Origin: an uncultured Lentisphaeria bacterium
Lineage (GTDB): Bacteria; Verrucomicrobiota; Lentisphaeria; Victivallales; Victivallaceae
Assembly (NCBI GenBank): GCA_903863035.1
Contig: CAIPAT010000201.1
Coordinates: forward strand, 1 to 41,246
Reading direction: 5' to 3'
DNA length: 41,246 nt
Shown: in pieces, positions 1 through 8,040 of the stretch
Position numbering within the stretch: the first letter of the stretch is position 1
How the letters are laid out: each line of letters opens with the position of its first letter
Program-made: the position numbers and the translations under genes
The notes under the pieces: generated by a model
What the model was told of the DNA's origin: nothing
What the model saw: only the letters and a program-made list of their open reading frames with translations
Database searches by the model: none

Positions 1-101
1 CGAATGCTAAACGAAGAAGAACAGGGGGAAAGCCGTGTGAGGGAAAACCGCACGCACGGTTTGGTCGATGAGGCAGAGCCGATAAGTCGCAACTCGTTGA
101 T
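1..101 (+). mobile_element. 3' end of a group II intron (domains V and VI), truncated by the window edge
   Basis: Positions 30-62 fold as a group II intron domain V: an 8-bp basal helix (30-37 with 55-62), a 2-nt CG bulge at 53-54, and an upper helix 38-42/48-52 with one A-G mismatch capped by a GAAAA loop. At 33 nt it is one nucleotide shorter than the usual 34. Two nucleotides later, 65-74 pairs with 89-100 (including G-U pairs) and leaves A91-A92 bulged on the 3' strand, which is the layout of domain VI with its branch-point adenosine. The intron would then end in AU at about 100-101, matching the AY rule. No reverse transcriptase is visible because the rest of the intron lies upstream of base 1. 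The mismatch and short loop leave open whether it is still active. Confidence 0.72.
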
Positions 102-759
102 GCTTAGAGGTTTTACTTTAATCGAACTCCTGGTGGTGATTTCGATCATTGCCATTCTGGCCGGAATGCTGCTGCCGGCATTGCAAACGGCCAGGGAGAA
201 AGCCAGGACATCCAGTTGCGCCAACAACCTTTCGTCCATACACAAAGCGTTTGCGCTTTATCTTACTGACTGGCAGGACCGGATTTTCTGGGGAGTTGAC
301 ACCAATCCGGCTTACTATATGGACATGTATGTTTACGGGGGACGTAACAGCGGAAACACCTACACCGGCGCACAGGGCGACCTGTTTGAACATTATGTGC
401 CGCGCCCCCTGAACCGCTATGTCGATAATAAGCTTACCATTTTCCATTGTCCGAAGGATCTCGCGCCATCCGCATTGTGGCAAAATTATACCAAGTTTGA
501 TCAGGTGGGTAATTCTTATGCATTTAACTGGTACATGCGCAACACCAGAATTACTGCTATACCCAACCTTTCGTCGTTGATTCTGTTTACCGAGACGCCG
601 GCGGTTGAAGGAGGTTTGTCGAAACATTCCTGGCATGGCGATAAAGCCAATGCCTGTTTTATGGACGGTCATCTGAAATTCTTCTGGGTTCCCCCGCAAA
701 ACGGTTCCGAGCCGGCATGGTGGCATGGACGCTCTCCAGCGCCAACCTCGGTGAACTGA
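100..759 (+). CDS. Type II pseudopilin-like protein, H-X9-DG family (possible 3' exon)
   Basis: A secreted or surface pseudopilin-type protein of the kind expanded in Lentisphaerota and Planctomycetota. From ATG 100 (219 aa) it starts with a short basic stretch, then [19 protein letters not shown], the class III prepilin signal: cleavage after Gly by prepilin peptidase, methylated Phe, Glu at +5. A soluble domain follows, with the motif [13 protein letters not shown] (H-X9-DG) near the C terminus. The frame stays open upstream to base 4, but that part is group II intron RNA (domains V and VI) and should not be translated. The AUG itself straddles the predicted 3' splice site (AU|G) and lacks a Shine-Dalgarno sequence. 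The native start may therefore lie in a 5' exon outside the window, making this a 3' exon. Its role (pilus, secretion or surface coat) cannot be told from sequence. Confidence 0.8.
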   Translation: MLRGFTLIELLVVISIIAILAGMLLPALQTAREKARTSSCANNLSSIHKAFALYLTDWQDRIFWGVDTNPAYYMDMYVYGGRNSGNTYTGAQGDLFEHYVPRPLNRYVDNKLTIFHCPKDLAPSALWQNYTKFDQVGNSYAFNWYMRNTRITAIPNLSSLILFTETPAVEGGLSKHSWHGDKANACFMDGHLKFFWVPPQNGSEPAWWHGRSPAPTSVN

Positions 760-822
760 AACAACCTAATCCGAAAGCTGTTCGCATGGAGAAGTCGCAA
801 GCAGGGATGCTTAAGGTACTTT

Positions 823-1599
823 TTAGTCCGCGAAATCCAGTTCCAGGGAAACCGGACAATGATCTGAACCGGTTATTACGGGATGAATCGCCGCGCCTTT
901 GACTTTGTTCCATAAATCGGGCGTCACATAGAAATAATCCAGCCTCCAGCCGACATTTCTGGCTCTGGAACCTGCCCAATTGCTCCACCACGAATAAGCA
1001 TTTTTTAAATCCGGATACAATTTGCGGAATGTATCGATATAGCCGAAACCTTCAAATTTATCCATCCAGTCGCGTTCGATGCGCAGAAAACCGGATATTT
1101 TTTCATTCTCTTTCGGGCGGGCAATGTCAATTTCGTTATGAGCAGTATTAAAATCGCCGCAGATAACCAGCGGGCGGCCCGCTTTCCGGAGTTTTTCGCA
1201 GTATTCCAGCGCCGCATCATAAAATCCCAGCTTATATTGCAGCCGTTCATCGTTTTTCTGCCCGTTAGGAAAATAAATATTCAGCAGCGTAAAATGAGGG
1301 TGTTCGGAAATCAGAATCCGGCCTTCGCAATCGAACCGCGGATCGAGTTCGAAGCCGGAAGTTATTTTCAGCGGAGGAGTCTTAAAAAATGAAGCGACTC
1401 CGCTGTAGCCTTTGCGCTCGCCGGAACACCATACGGAAGCATAGCCCGGGAGATTTTTCAGTTCATCGGAAAGCTGATCTTCAGACGCTTTGGTTTCCTG
1501 AAGACAGAGAATATCCGGCGACATCTGCTTTACCAGTCCGGCAAAGTCTTTCTTTTCCACCGCGCGAATGCCGTTGACATTCCACGAATAGAGTTTCAT
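823..1599 (-). CDS. xth: Exodeoxyribonuclease III (AP endonuclease, ExoA/Xth family)
   Basis: A 258-aa member of the exonuclease III/APE1 family, which cuts DNA 5' of abasic sites and removes 3' blocking groups in base excision repair. The catalytic set is complete: Asn7 in SWNVNG, Glu35 in LQETK, Tyr109, Asp149 and Asn151 in GDFN, and Asp246-His247 in GSDHCP at the C terminus. Length is typical for the bacterial enzyme. Its ATG overlaps the stop codon of the upstream lipoprotein gene (ATGA at 1596-1599), so the two are probably translationally coupled on one leftward transcript. Nothing about the protein is atypical. Confidence 0.96.
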   Translation of the reverse strand: MKLYSWNVNGIRAVEKKDFAGLVKQMSPDILCLQETKASEDQLSDELKNLPGYASVWCSGERKGYSGVASFFKTPPLKITSGFELDPRFDCEGRILISEHPHFTLLNIYFPNGQKNDERLQYKLGFYDAALEYCEKLRKAGRPLVICGDFNTAHNEIDIARPKENEKISGFLRIERDWMDKFEGFGYIDTFRKLYPDLKNAYSWWSNWAGSRARNVGWRLDYFYVTPDLWNKVKGAAIHPVITGSDHCPVSLELDFAD

Positions 1600-2048
1600 T
1601 CCAGTTTGCCCTGGTCAATCCTGATCGTCTCCGACCAGACTGCGACATTGTCCTGTACGCGAATCAGCGCCATGTCCCAGACTAAGATTTCGCTGCCTTT
1701 GATATTGCTGGTCAAACGGTAATTGCCGACCCTGCCGGCAGGCACGCTGGTGAACCGGGCAATCGCCGCGGCAGATTTAAAAACTTTATCCGGATATAAA
1801 TTTAAGCTTTTATCCGGCGCGGTAAATTTCTGGACAACCGTGCTGTCTTTCGGAATATTTTTTACCGCGAAAGTGGAAAGCGAGGTAATCAGGTAGTTAA
1901 CCGCCGCTGCCGAACTGTAAGTATTTTTCATGTCTTCCTGCGAAACAATATCCCCTTTCGGCGGGGTGCCGGGCGGAACGCTGTTGCAGCCCGTCATTAA
2001 ACATACACCACCAATAAATCCGATGAAAATAATTCCGATAAACTTCAT
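1596..2048 (-). CDS. Small lipoprotein of unknown function
   Basis: A predicted lipoprotein of 150 aa. I chose ATG 2048, not the upstream in-frame ATG at 2090, because AGGAG sits just ahead of it and because it gives a clean signal peptide: MKF, a hydrophobic run, then the lipobox LMTGC with the lipidated cysteine at residue 21. The mature part starts with a Pro/Gly-rich linker (NSVPPGTPPKGD), then an alpha/beta domain of about 125 residues without a motif I recognise. A loose resemblance to outer-membrane PBP-activator (LpoB-type) lipoproteins is only an impression. It overlaps xth by 4 nt and lies downstream of the structured element at 2083-2403, which carries a good leftward promoter. Confidence 0.75.
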   Translation of the reverse strand: MKFIGIIFIGFIGGVCLMTGCNSVPPGTPPKGDIVSQEDMKNTYSSAAAVNYLITSLSTFAVKNIPKDSTVVQKFTAPDKSLNLYPDKVFKSAAAIARFTSVPAGRVGNYRLTSNIKGSEILVWDMALIRVQDNVAVWSETIRIDQGKLE

Positions 2049-2082
2049 AACGGTGAACTCCTGAAAATCTAAAATATTAAAA

Positions 2083-2403
2083 CTTGACATTCGTTCTTTA
2101 AACTATACTCTATTAGGTTGAAAATTTAAAATAGATTGCGAAGATTTTGAGAATTGGTTCGTATTCTGAGAGGCTGCCGATACCGGGGTATCGAAGGCCT
2201 CGAATAGAGCGAATCCAAACTCGAAAGATCGCAATCCCGCAATTGCGGGATGAATGTCTTGCGACCGTATTTTTCCGTTCCTCATTCCGGCGATGCGGGT
2301 ATCGCCCATCAGTAGGATCAAAAAATCCAATCCATAATCCTGCTCGTCTATTTTTAAAATTTCAGCAGTGTAGAGTATAGAACACAAAACCCGAATCGTC
2401 AAG
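2083..2403. repeat. Structured inverted-repeat element (MITE-like or long structured leader)
   Basis: The first roughly 75 bp and the last roughly 75 bp are imperfect inverted repeats of each other. Both arms begin CTTGAC, continue with ATTCG, share CTATACTCTA exactly (2103-2112 and 2371-2380), then an A/T-rich block ending in TAGA, and end in ATTGG. Between them are three strong hairpins: 2170-2201 (GAGGC plus CGATACC arms), 2229-2264 (TCGCAA arms around the perfect palindrome TCCCGCAATTGCGGGA at 2235-2250) and 2289-2306 (GGCGAT/ATCGCC). The short open frames across it look like by-products of the symmetry. It could be a non-autonomous transposable element (MITE), or a structured 5' leader for the lipoprotein-xth transcript. 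No clear target-site duplication is visible. Confidence 0.65.
2374..2402 (-). promoter_or_regulatory. Sigma-70-type promoter reading leftward
   Basis: On the minus strand, TTGACG (2402-2397) is followed after exactly 17 nt by TATACT (2379-2374), a near-consensus promoter. Transcription would start near 2367, cross the three hairpins of the inverted-repeat element and reach the lipoprotein start at 2048, giving a leader of about 320 nt. The mirror copy in the left arm (TTGACA 2084-2089, TATACT 2104-2109) has only 14 nt between the boxes and is a poorer promoter. Confidence 0.5.
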
Positions 2404-2946
2404 GGTTAATACCGGTTTGCATTCCAGAAAGTTGATAATGAATATAGATAATTTTTAACCGCAAAGGCATCCGGCAGGCACTGGAACACAGGAAGAACCT
2501 TTTTAAAATGTGAGATTGAAGTACATTAAGGAGTCGGTCAAAAATAACCTTTACATCTTCGCGCTTCTCCCGAATGCCTTTGTGTTTGCCGGTTCGTTAC
2601 ATACCTTCAGGTATGCGCCTTACCGGTCAATTCCCAAAATCTCTTCGGGATATTTCGCGAGACTTGTCAAGTTTATTTCTTGACAGCTCTTAAGATAGAA
2701 ATTTCAAAGTGCTTTCGTGCAATCTCGATTACGGTGCGCTAATTATGGAAAGAAGAGTATTCCGGCTGTTGCCCCAGTCAGGTTCTCAATGTCTTTGTGT
2801 CTCTGCAGTTAATTTAAAGCGTTGCCGTGCACCTGAAATAATAAACTCTGAAAAAAGAGTTTCTTTCCGGATTTGGTTTCCGGTTAAACCGTGATTATAT
2901 TACGGCATGTAACAGCTTTTGAATTATGTCTGAAAGCCGTAAAAGT
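2404..2946. other. Gene-free region with scattered inverted and direct repeats
   Basis: I find no convincing coding sequence here. The one short open frame (2709-2894, plus) has no ribosome site and no recognisable composition. Visible structure: TTAACCGCAAAGGCAT at 2455-2470 recurs in inverted, diverged form at 2796-2811; AATG(C/T)CTTTGTGT is a direct repeat at 2574-2586 and 2788-2800; nested hairpins at 2589-2626 (CCGGT/ACCGG outside CATACC-TTCA-GGTATG); and a 7-bp hairpin at 2665-2685. The repeats suggest decayed mobile or dispersed repeat DNA, not a leader for the next gene. Confidence 0.5.
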
Positions 2947-2975
2947 GTGGATTTTTTCTTAACTTGCTGTATAAT
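2947..2975 (+). promoter_or_regulatory. Candidate promoter for the oppD-type/TPR/mutL operon
   Basis: A perfect TATAAT lies at 2970-2975, 36 nt before the ATG at 3012, with only a weak -35 (GTGGAT or TGGATT) upstream. The assignment rests on the -10 box and position alone. Confidence 0.3.
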
Positions 2976-3011
2976 AGAATATTACAGTCCGAATTAACGG
3001 ATTAATAATTA

Positions 3012-4025
3012 ATGTCGTTGTTAGAAGTAGAAAAACTTTCCATTGAATTTAAAACCGACGGACGATGGTTGCCGGTAGTCAGCGACGTATCTTTCAAAGT
3101 TGACCCCGGTGAAGTGCTGGCGCTGGTCGGCGAAAGCGGTTGCGGGAAAAGCGTCACTTGCATGTCGCTGGCCAGATTGCTGCCGCAGCAGCAGGCCAGA
3201 TACGCTTCAGGCCGGGTAAAGTTTATGCACCGCGGACAGGCGTATGATACGCTTAACATCCCGGTGAAGCAGCTCCGGGAAATCCGCGGTGCCGGAATCG
3301 CCTATATTTTTCAGGAGCCGTCAGTATCGCTTAACCCGGTATTCCGGATCGGCGCCCAGATTGCCGAGGCGATCTGTCTCCACCAGCCGGCAGAGGAAAA
3401 TGTCCGGGAACTGGTGATTGAACTGTTGCGCCGCGTCGGCATTTCCGACCCGGAGCGCCGGATCAGATGCTATCCGCATGAAATGAGCGGCGGCATGCAG
3501 CAGCGCGTGATGATTGCCATGGCTCTGGCCAGCAATCCGGAACTGCTGGTGGCGGATGAACCGACCACCGCGCTTGACGTTACGATCCAGGCGCAGATAC
3601 TTGAACTGCTGGGCGAAATCAGGAAACAGCGGAATATGGCTATCATACTGGTAACACATAATCTTGGAATTGTCGCGGAACTGGCGACCCGGGTGGCGGT
3701 CATGTATGCGGGACATATGGTGGAGTCGGCTCCGACCGGAGCGCTGATGAGCAGTCCGACCCATCCCTACACTCGCGCTCTGCTCGCCGCGGTGCCGAAA
3801 CTTAAATCCCGCTCGGAACGTTTAACGACTATTCCAGGAATGGTTCCGACGCCGGCGAATTATCCGAAAGGATGCCGTTTTTACGGAAGATGCTCTGTTG
3901 CCGGCGGCAAGACCGCGGAAGAGCAGAAGCTCTGCGCAGATTCCGTGCCGGAATGGGAAAATATTGGAAAAGACCATTACTGCCGTTGCTGGTATAAAAA
4001 CAATAAGGATATTGCAGATGAATAA
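3012..4025 (+). CDS. Oligopeptide/dipeptide-type ABC transporter ATP-binding protein
   Basis: ATPase subunit (337 aa) of the OppD/DppD family, which powers peptide or nickel uptake from the cytoplasmic face. Walker A is GESGCGKS (40-47), the Q-loop is Q101, the signature is SGGMQ (159-163), Walker B is LLVADEP (178-184) and the switch His is 216. The C-terminal oligopeptide/dipeptide domain begins at [10 protein letters not shown] (about 249) and carries Cys288, 294, 308, 324 and 326, the cysteine-rich tail typical of this subfamily. No permease, binding protein or second ATPase gene is adjacent, which is unusual. It overlaps the TPR gene instead. No clear Shine-Dalgarno sequence precedes the ATG. 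Substrate cannot be inferred. Confidence 0.9.
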   Translation: MSLLEVEKLSIEFKTDGRWLPVVSDVSFKVDPGEVLALVGESGCGKSVTCMSLARLLPQQQARYASGRVKFMHRGQAYDTLNIPVKQLREIRGAGIAYIFQEPSVSLNPVFRIGAQIAEAICLHQPAEENVRELVIELLRRVGISDPERRIRCYPHEMSGGMQQRVMIAMALASNPELLVADEPTTALDVTIQAQILELLGEIRKQRNMAIILVTHNLGIVAELATRVAVMYAGHMVESAPTGALMSSPTHPYTRALLAAVPKLKSRSERLTTIPGMVPTPANYPKGCRFYGRCSVAGGKTAEEQKLCADSVPEWENIGKDHYCRCWYKNNKDIADE

Positions 4026-4821
4026 GTCATTGATTCCACTGCTGATTGTTCTGGCCACAGTTGTTCTAATGACAGTGGTCATTATCAATACCCGCACTAT
4101 CAAACAGACGGAGCGGGGAAGATCAAGCAGTTTAATTTCAGATGAGTCGGATATCAAACTCAGCCCCTATAACAGTATAGATAAAATTCCTCCCCATACC
4201 CGGCCTTCAAAGCGACAGCAATATCAGGAAAAGACTGAAATTCAGCAGATGCTTCAACAAGCCCACGCGGAGCTGGATGCCGGTAATATTGGCGCTGCCG
4301 AGAATAAAGCCAGAAATGTACTGGTCTTCGAGCCGGATAATTATAACGCAATGTCACTACTGGGAAAAATTCTTTATTCTGAACAGAAGTATGAGCATGC
4401 CGAAGCGGTATACCGGCGTCTGACGGAATTGCATAAGAACGATCCGTCGGTTTATAACAACCTTGGCCAGGCTCTGGCCAAACAAAATAAATTCGATGAA
4501 GCGATTAAACAGATGAACGTTGCAGCGGAACTCGACCCGGAATCGCCGTTTATCTCGCTCAATCTTTCCGGCATGTACTCAGCAAAAGGCGAAAAGGAAA
4601 AATCCATAAAGTTCTTCCGGAAAGCCTCGGAAACGCTGGGCGGCCAGATTATCCCGATTTCATATGATCCGACTTTGAACAATATCCGGAACGAGCCTGA
4701 ATTTAAACAAATTATCAAAGAAGCCAGGATTTTGAAAATCGCTCCCGGCGAAAAAACTGTTCAGCCAGGAAAAAACGCCCAGGCAACTCAACTCCAACTC
4801 AACTCCTATTTATCGCAATGA
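4018..4821 (+). CDS. Membrane-anchored TPR protein
   Basis: A 267-aa protein with one N-terminal membrane segment (residues 5-24, LIPLLIVLATVVLMTVVIIN) and, after a polar linker, three or so tetratricopeptide repeats between about residues 80 and 195. Typical repeat positions are visible, for example NYNAMSLLGKILYSEQKYEHA and VYNNLGQALAKQNKFDEA. TPRs are protein-interaction scaffolds; no enzymatic motif is present. I start it at ATG 4018, inside the last codons of the ABC ATPase gene (8-nt overlap), because the longer in-frame reading from 3898 lies wholly inside that gene. Its stop overlaps mutL by 4 nt, so the three genes are one transcription unit. Confidence 0.82.
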   Translation: MNKSLIPLLIVLATVVLMTVVIINTRTIKQTERGRSSSLISDESDIKLSPYNSIDKIPPHTRPSKRQQYQEKTEIQQMLQQAHAELDAGNIGAAENKARNVLVFEPDNYNAMSLLGKILYSEQKYEHAEAVYRRLTELHKNDPSVYNNLGQALAKQNKFDEAIKQMNVAAELDPESPFISLNLSGMYSAKGEKEKSIKFFRKASETLGGQIIPISYDPTLNNIRNEPEFKQIIKEARILKIAPGEKTVQPGKNAQATQLQLNSYLSQ

Positions 4822-6683
4822 GCAAAATCAGAGTCCTTCCGGAAAGTATCAGCAATCGAATCGCCGCCGGCGAAGTCATTGAGCGTCCGGCTTCCGTGGT
4901 CAAAGAACTTGTTGAAAACGCCATTGATGCCGGCGCCGGGAAAATCTGTATTGAAATAGAAAAAGCCGGAGTCCGGCTGATTCGCGTTACCGATGACGGT
5001 TCCGGGATGGATGCGGATGACGCGCTGTTATGTCTGGAGCCGCACGCCACCAGCAAAATTTTGCTGGAAAGAGATATTGAACGCATCGTCACTCTGGGAT
5101 TTCGCGGTGAAGCGCTGCCCAGTATTGCGTCAGTATCCCGTTTCTCGTTAAAAACCCGTCAGCGCAGCGCACTGGAAGGTAATGAAGTAATCGTTCAGGG
5201 CGGCAAATTCATCAAATCCGCGCCCGTCGGCTGCGCGCCGGGAACGGAAATGACGGTTAAAGATCTTTTCTTCAATACTCCGGCCAGAAAAAAGTTTCTC
5301 AAAACAGAAGCTACTGAAGAGAAGCACATCGAAGAAATGCTTTATATGCTGGCGCTGCCATATCCACAAATCACGTTTGAACTGTTCATTGACGGCAAAT
5401 GTATTTTTTCATCGCCGGCTCACGACACGCTGCTGCCACGGCTGAAAACCTTTTTCGGGAAAGCATTTGTTGACGGCATCCTGCCGGTCGGCTATTCGTC
5501 GGAAGACGTCAAAATCACCGGCTTCATCGCCATGCACGGCTTAAACCGGAATACCCGCAGAGAGCAGCGGACATTCGTCAATGGCCGCGGCGTTGAATCC
5601 GTCACGCTGTATCAGGGTATTCGCGAAGGCTACGGCAGTCTGGTGGAAAAAGGGCGCTTCCCGCCGGTGGTGCTGTTCATCGCCCTTGATCCCGGACTGG
5701 TTGACGTCAATGTGCATCCCGCCAAACGGGAAGTGCGTTTCAGGAACGAACGGAAGCTGGCGTTTGATATTGCTGAAGCGGTCCGCACCGCACTCCGGCT
5801 GACACCTGCTCCGTCAAGTACCGTTGATCCGTCAGTTTCGCTTAAATCCATGCTGGACGGGGCGGACATCAGTTACGACATCAAACAGGCGGAACATCCG
5901 GCGTTTAATTTTCAGGAAGAAAATACTCCACTTAAAACGTTTCCATCTATCCGTGTTCCCCGAATGTATCCGGCAAACGGACAGCAATTTGAGAAGAATG
6001 ACGAAGAAATGACGGACTCCCCGGACGGTAATCAACTCTTTGAAGAACTGGAAAACAAAGTCCAGTCGCTGAATTTTCCGGAACAGACGGCTTCAGTGCC
6101 GGAACTGCCGGGCAGCGGTCCGCTGAAGATTATTGGAATTCTGGACAACACCTATATTCTGGCTTCAGGTGTCACCGGGCTGATTATCATAGACCAGCAT
6201 GCCGCGCATGAACGCGTAATGTTTGAAAGACTTTTAAAAGGGGCGTCTCCGGACAGCCCGGCGCAAAAACTTCTGCTGCCGATAAACCTGGAATTGTCGC
6301 GGGCGGAAGCGGCATTTATCCACAAAAATGCCGAGACGCTTAAACTGCTGGGTTTTGAAATAGACCCTTTAAGCAGTAACACCGTCATGGTCAGCGCGAT
6401 TCCGTCGTCAATCCGGCAGGAGAATATCGGCGGTTTAATTCATGATATTGTTTCCGACCTGACCGAAAATGGTGCGTCCAGTTCCAGTACCGATCTGGAA
6501 GCGCTGGCGCGTTCCGCCTGCGTCGCGGCGGTAAAATCCCATGACCACCTTACTGCCGGAGAAGCATTAAGTCTGCTGCACCAGATGGCCAGATGCGAGA
6601 TGCCGTTTTCCTGTCCCCACGGCAGGCCGACTATCATCAATATTTCCATTCGCGAACTGGAAAAACGTTTTGGCAGAAAATAA
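4818..6683 (+). CDS. mutL: DNA mismatch repair protein MutL (endonuclease type)
   Basis: A 621-aa MutL. The N-terminal GHKL ATPase has its motifs in order: ENAIDAGA (33-40), DDGSGM (59-64), GFRGEAL (94-100), and later TVKDLFFNTPARKKFL and NVHPAKREVRF. A low-complexity linker of about 100 residues follows. The C-terminal dimerisation domain contains DQHAAHERVMFE (459-470), which fits the metal-binding motif DQHA-X2-E-X4-E of nicking MutL proteins, plus the accessory ACVAAVK and CPHGRP motifs. The protein therefore probably incises the daughter strand itself, as in bacteria lacking MutH. mutS is not in the window. The start overlaps the TPR gene stop (ATGA). Confidence 0.97.
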   Translation: MSKIRVLPESISNRIAAGEVIERPASVVKELVENAIDAGAGKICIEIEKAGVRLIRVTDDGSGMDADDALLCLEPHATSKILLERDIERIVTLGFRGEALPSIASVSRFSLKTRQRSALEGNEVIVQGGKFIKSAPVGCAPGTEMTVKDLFFNTPARKKFLKTEATEEKHIEEMLYMLALPYPQITFELFIDGKCIFSSPAHDTLLPRLKTFFGKAFVDGILPVGYSSEDVKITGFIAMHGLNRNTRREQRTFVNGRGVESVTLYQGIREGYGSLVEKGRFPPVVLFIALDPGLVDVNVHPAKREVRFRNERKLAFDIAEAVRTALRLTPAPSSTVDPSVSLKSMLDGADISYDIKQAEHPAFNFQEENTPLKTFPSIRVPRMYPANGQQFEKNDEEMTDSPDGNQLFEELENKVQSLNFPEQTASVPELPGSGPLKIIGILDNTYILASGVTGLIIIDQHAAHERVMFERLLKGASPDSPAQKLLLPINLELSRAEAAFIHKNAETLKLLGFEIDPLSSNTVMVSAIPSSIRQENIGGLIHDIVSDLTENGASSSSTDLEALARSACVAAVKSHDHLTAGEALSLLHQMARCEMPFSCPHGRPTIINISIRELEKRFGRK

Positions 6684-6782
6684 CTCTGTAATTTATTCGG
6701 CATGGATGGTCGAGAAAACAGTTTCACCGGCGGCTGAGCCGGCGTGCTGGTCCGCTAAAATTGCGATAGTCAGGAAGGCTCC

Positions 6783-6812
6783 TGCATAATTTTATTCTTA
6801 ACGCGTTATAAT
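6783..6812 (+). promoter_or_regulatory. Candidate promoter upstream of the zinc-ribbon gene
   Basis: TATAAT is perfect at 6807-6812, with a poor -35 (TGCATA, 18-nt spacing), about 100 nt before the ATG at 6912. A GC hairpin (CCGGC/GCCGG, 6729-6744) after mutL lacks a T run and is not a convincing terminator. Confidence 0.3.
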
Positions 6813-6911
6813 GTGATTTTAAAAAGTGAATATTTCTGTATTTCGTACTTCAATATTCAATAATCCGGATGTATATTAAAGTTAAGGAAGAATTTGAAAC
6901 GGAGCTGTAAA

Positions 6912-7160
6912 ATGGCTGTAAAATACAAGTATCACAAACATGAAGATTTGTCGAAACGGCTGATCTGCCCGAGGTGCGCCGAATTTTTGACTTATGCCGA
7001 TATAGAAATATTCCCGGCGTGTCCATATTGTGATTGCCGGCTGGAAAGAAGTTCCGAACTGGAAGATTTCGTTTTGCAGCCGCTGGTGGAGCGCTGGGCT
7101 AATCAATACGCGCCGGTAACCGGACGCAGCCGGAACTCCAGCCGCCGGGATTCCATCTGA
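6912..7160 (+). CDS. Small zinc-ribbon protein of unknown function
   Basis: An 82-aa protein with a treble-clef or zinc-ribbon pattern: Cys19-X2-Cys22 (CPRC) and Cys37-X2-Cys40-X-Cys42 (CPYCDC), embedded in a basic N terminus. I prefer ATG 6912, preceded by GGAG with 7-nt spacing, over the in-frame TTG at 6894, whose upstream AAGGAAG is too close. It sits alone between mutL and the ribosomal cluster, same strand. The fold suggests binding of metal and perhaps nucleic acid or protein. No family name can be given. Confidence 0.7.
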   Translation: MAVKYKYHKHEDLSKRLICPRCAEFLTYADIEIFPACPYCDCRLERSSELEDFVLQPLVERWANQYAPVTGRSRNSSRRDSI

Positions 7161-7435
7161 TACACTATCTATGATTGCAATCCGGCTTGAAACTTCAGCC
7201 GGGTAGAGTATTATTTCTACAGAATCCCTGAAATTAATCAAAATATTTTTATTTTTATTTTTTTACGGCTTGAATCCCTGTCTTCCTCTGCTAATTTAAA
7301 AGCTCCATGTGTCTTTACATATCTACTTCCACACCGCTATGGGAGATGCAGGGAAAAGGCGGAATTGCATTCGCAATAAAAAGCAATTCTATATAAAATA
7401 TTGTACAGCTTAATAGTAATCTGGGAGATAGAGTT

Positions 7436-7552
7436 ATGAAAGTCAGAGCATCCGTTAAACGCAGATGCGAATATTGCCAGATAGTGAAGCGTAATGGCGT
7501 TGTCCGGGTCATTTGCGCCCGCAACCCGCGTCACAAACAGAGACAAGGTTAA
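7436..7552 (+). CDS. rpmJ: 50S ribosomal protein L36
   Basis: A 38-aa protein reading [20 protein letters not shown] from its start, the classic short L36. The zinc ligands of the C+ form are present as C-X2-C-X12-C-X4-H. It binds 23S rRNA in the large subunit. It opens the ribosomal cluster, 22 nt before rpsM, preceded by GGGAG with an 8-nt spacer. The genes that normally come before it in bacteria (secY, adk, map, infA) are absent, so the cluster is split off from the main spc operon. Confidence 0.96.
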   Translation: MKVRASVKRRCEYCQIVKRNGVVRVICARNPRHKQRQG

Positions 7553-7574
7553 ATCAGGATAAGGATTAGAGACT

Positions 7575-7970
7575 ATGCCACGTATAATTGGAGTTGAACT
7601 TCCGGGAAAGAAGCGCATTGAGTTTGCTCTGCGCTACATTTACGGCATCGGTCCGAGCAAGGCTCTCGAAATCATTAAGAAAGTTAAAATTCCGAGAGAG
7701 CTCCGTGCCGATAACCTGACCGACGAGCACATTGCGGCGATAACCCACATTTTGCAGAACGAAATGGATGTAGAGGGCGATCTGCGCCGTATGGTTTCAG
7801 CAGATATCCGCCGTCTTCAAGCTATCGGCTGCTATCGCGGTTCCCGCCATCGCAGGAATCTGCCGTGCCGCGGACAGCGCACCAAGACGAACGCGAGAAC
7901 GAGAAAGGGCCGCAGACAAACTGTCGGAGCCATCCGTGACAAAACTCAGCGTAAGCTGGCTGCGACCTAA
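7575..7970 (+). CDS. rpsM: 30S ribosomal protein S13
   Basis: A 131-aa S13, the subunit-head protein that contacts the P-site tRNA and forms bridges to the 50S subunit. The N-terminal signature MPRIIGVELPGKKRIEFAL, the helix-two-turn-helix GIGPSKALEI, and the basic tail GSRHRRNLPCRGQRTKTNAR and GRRQTVG are all present. It is about ten residues longer than E. coli S13 through a C-terminal extension, which is common. Confidence 0.98.
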   Translation: MPRIIGVELPGKKRIEFALRYIYGIGPSKALEIIKKVKIPRELRADNLTDEHIAAITHILQNEMDVEGDLRRMVSADIRRLQAIGCYRGSRHRRNLPCRGQRTKTNARTRKGRRQTVGAIRDKTQRKLAAT

Positions 7971-8040
7971 GAGCCTGCCGGAGTTGTGTTTAAGCTGGTA
8001 GGATTAACACTCAGAATCATTAAAAGGTACTGCATTAATC

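Noticed and set aside
4-99. In-frame extension of the pseudopilin to base 4
   Set aside because: It is group II intron domain V/VI sequence, so translation there is unlikely. The prepilin signal begins after base 100.
2103-2402. 99-aa minus-strand frame and a 77-aa plus-strand frame over the inverted repeat
   Set aside because: The region is dominated by hairpins, has no ribosome site and no known family. Both frames are products of repeat symmetry.
2709-2894. 61-aa plus-strand frame
   Set aside because: No ribosome site; composition and repeats argue for non-coding DNA.
3898-4017. Longer N terminus for the TPR protein
   Set aside because: It lies inside the ABC ATPase gene; the membrane segment starts right after ATG 4018.
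6729-6744. Terminator after mutL
   Set aside because: Only a GC hairpin without a T run.
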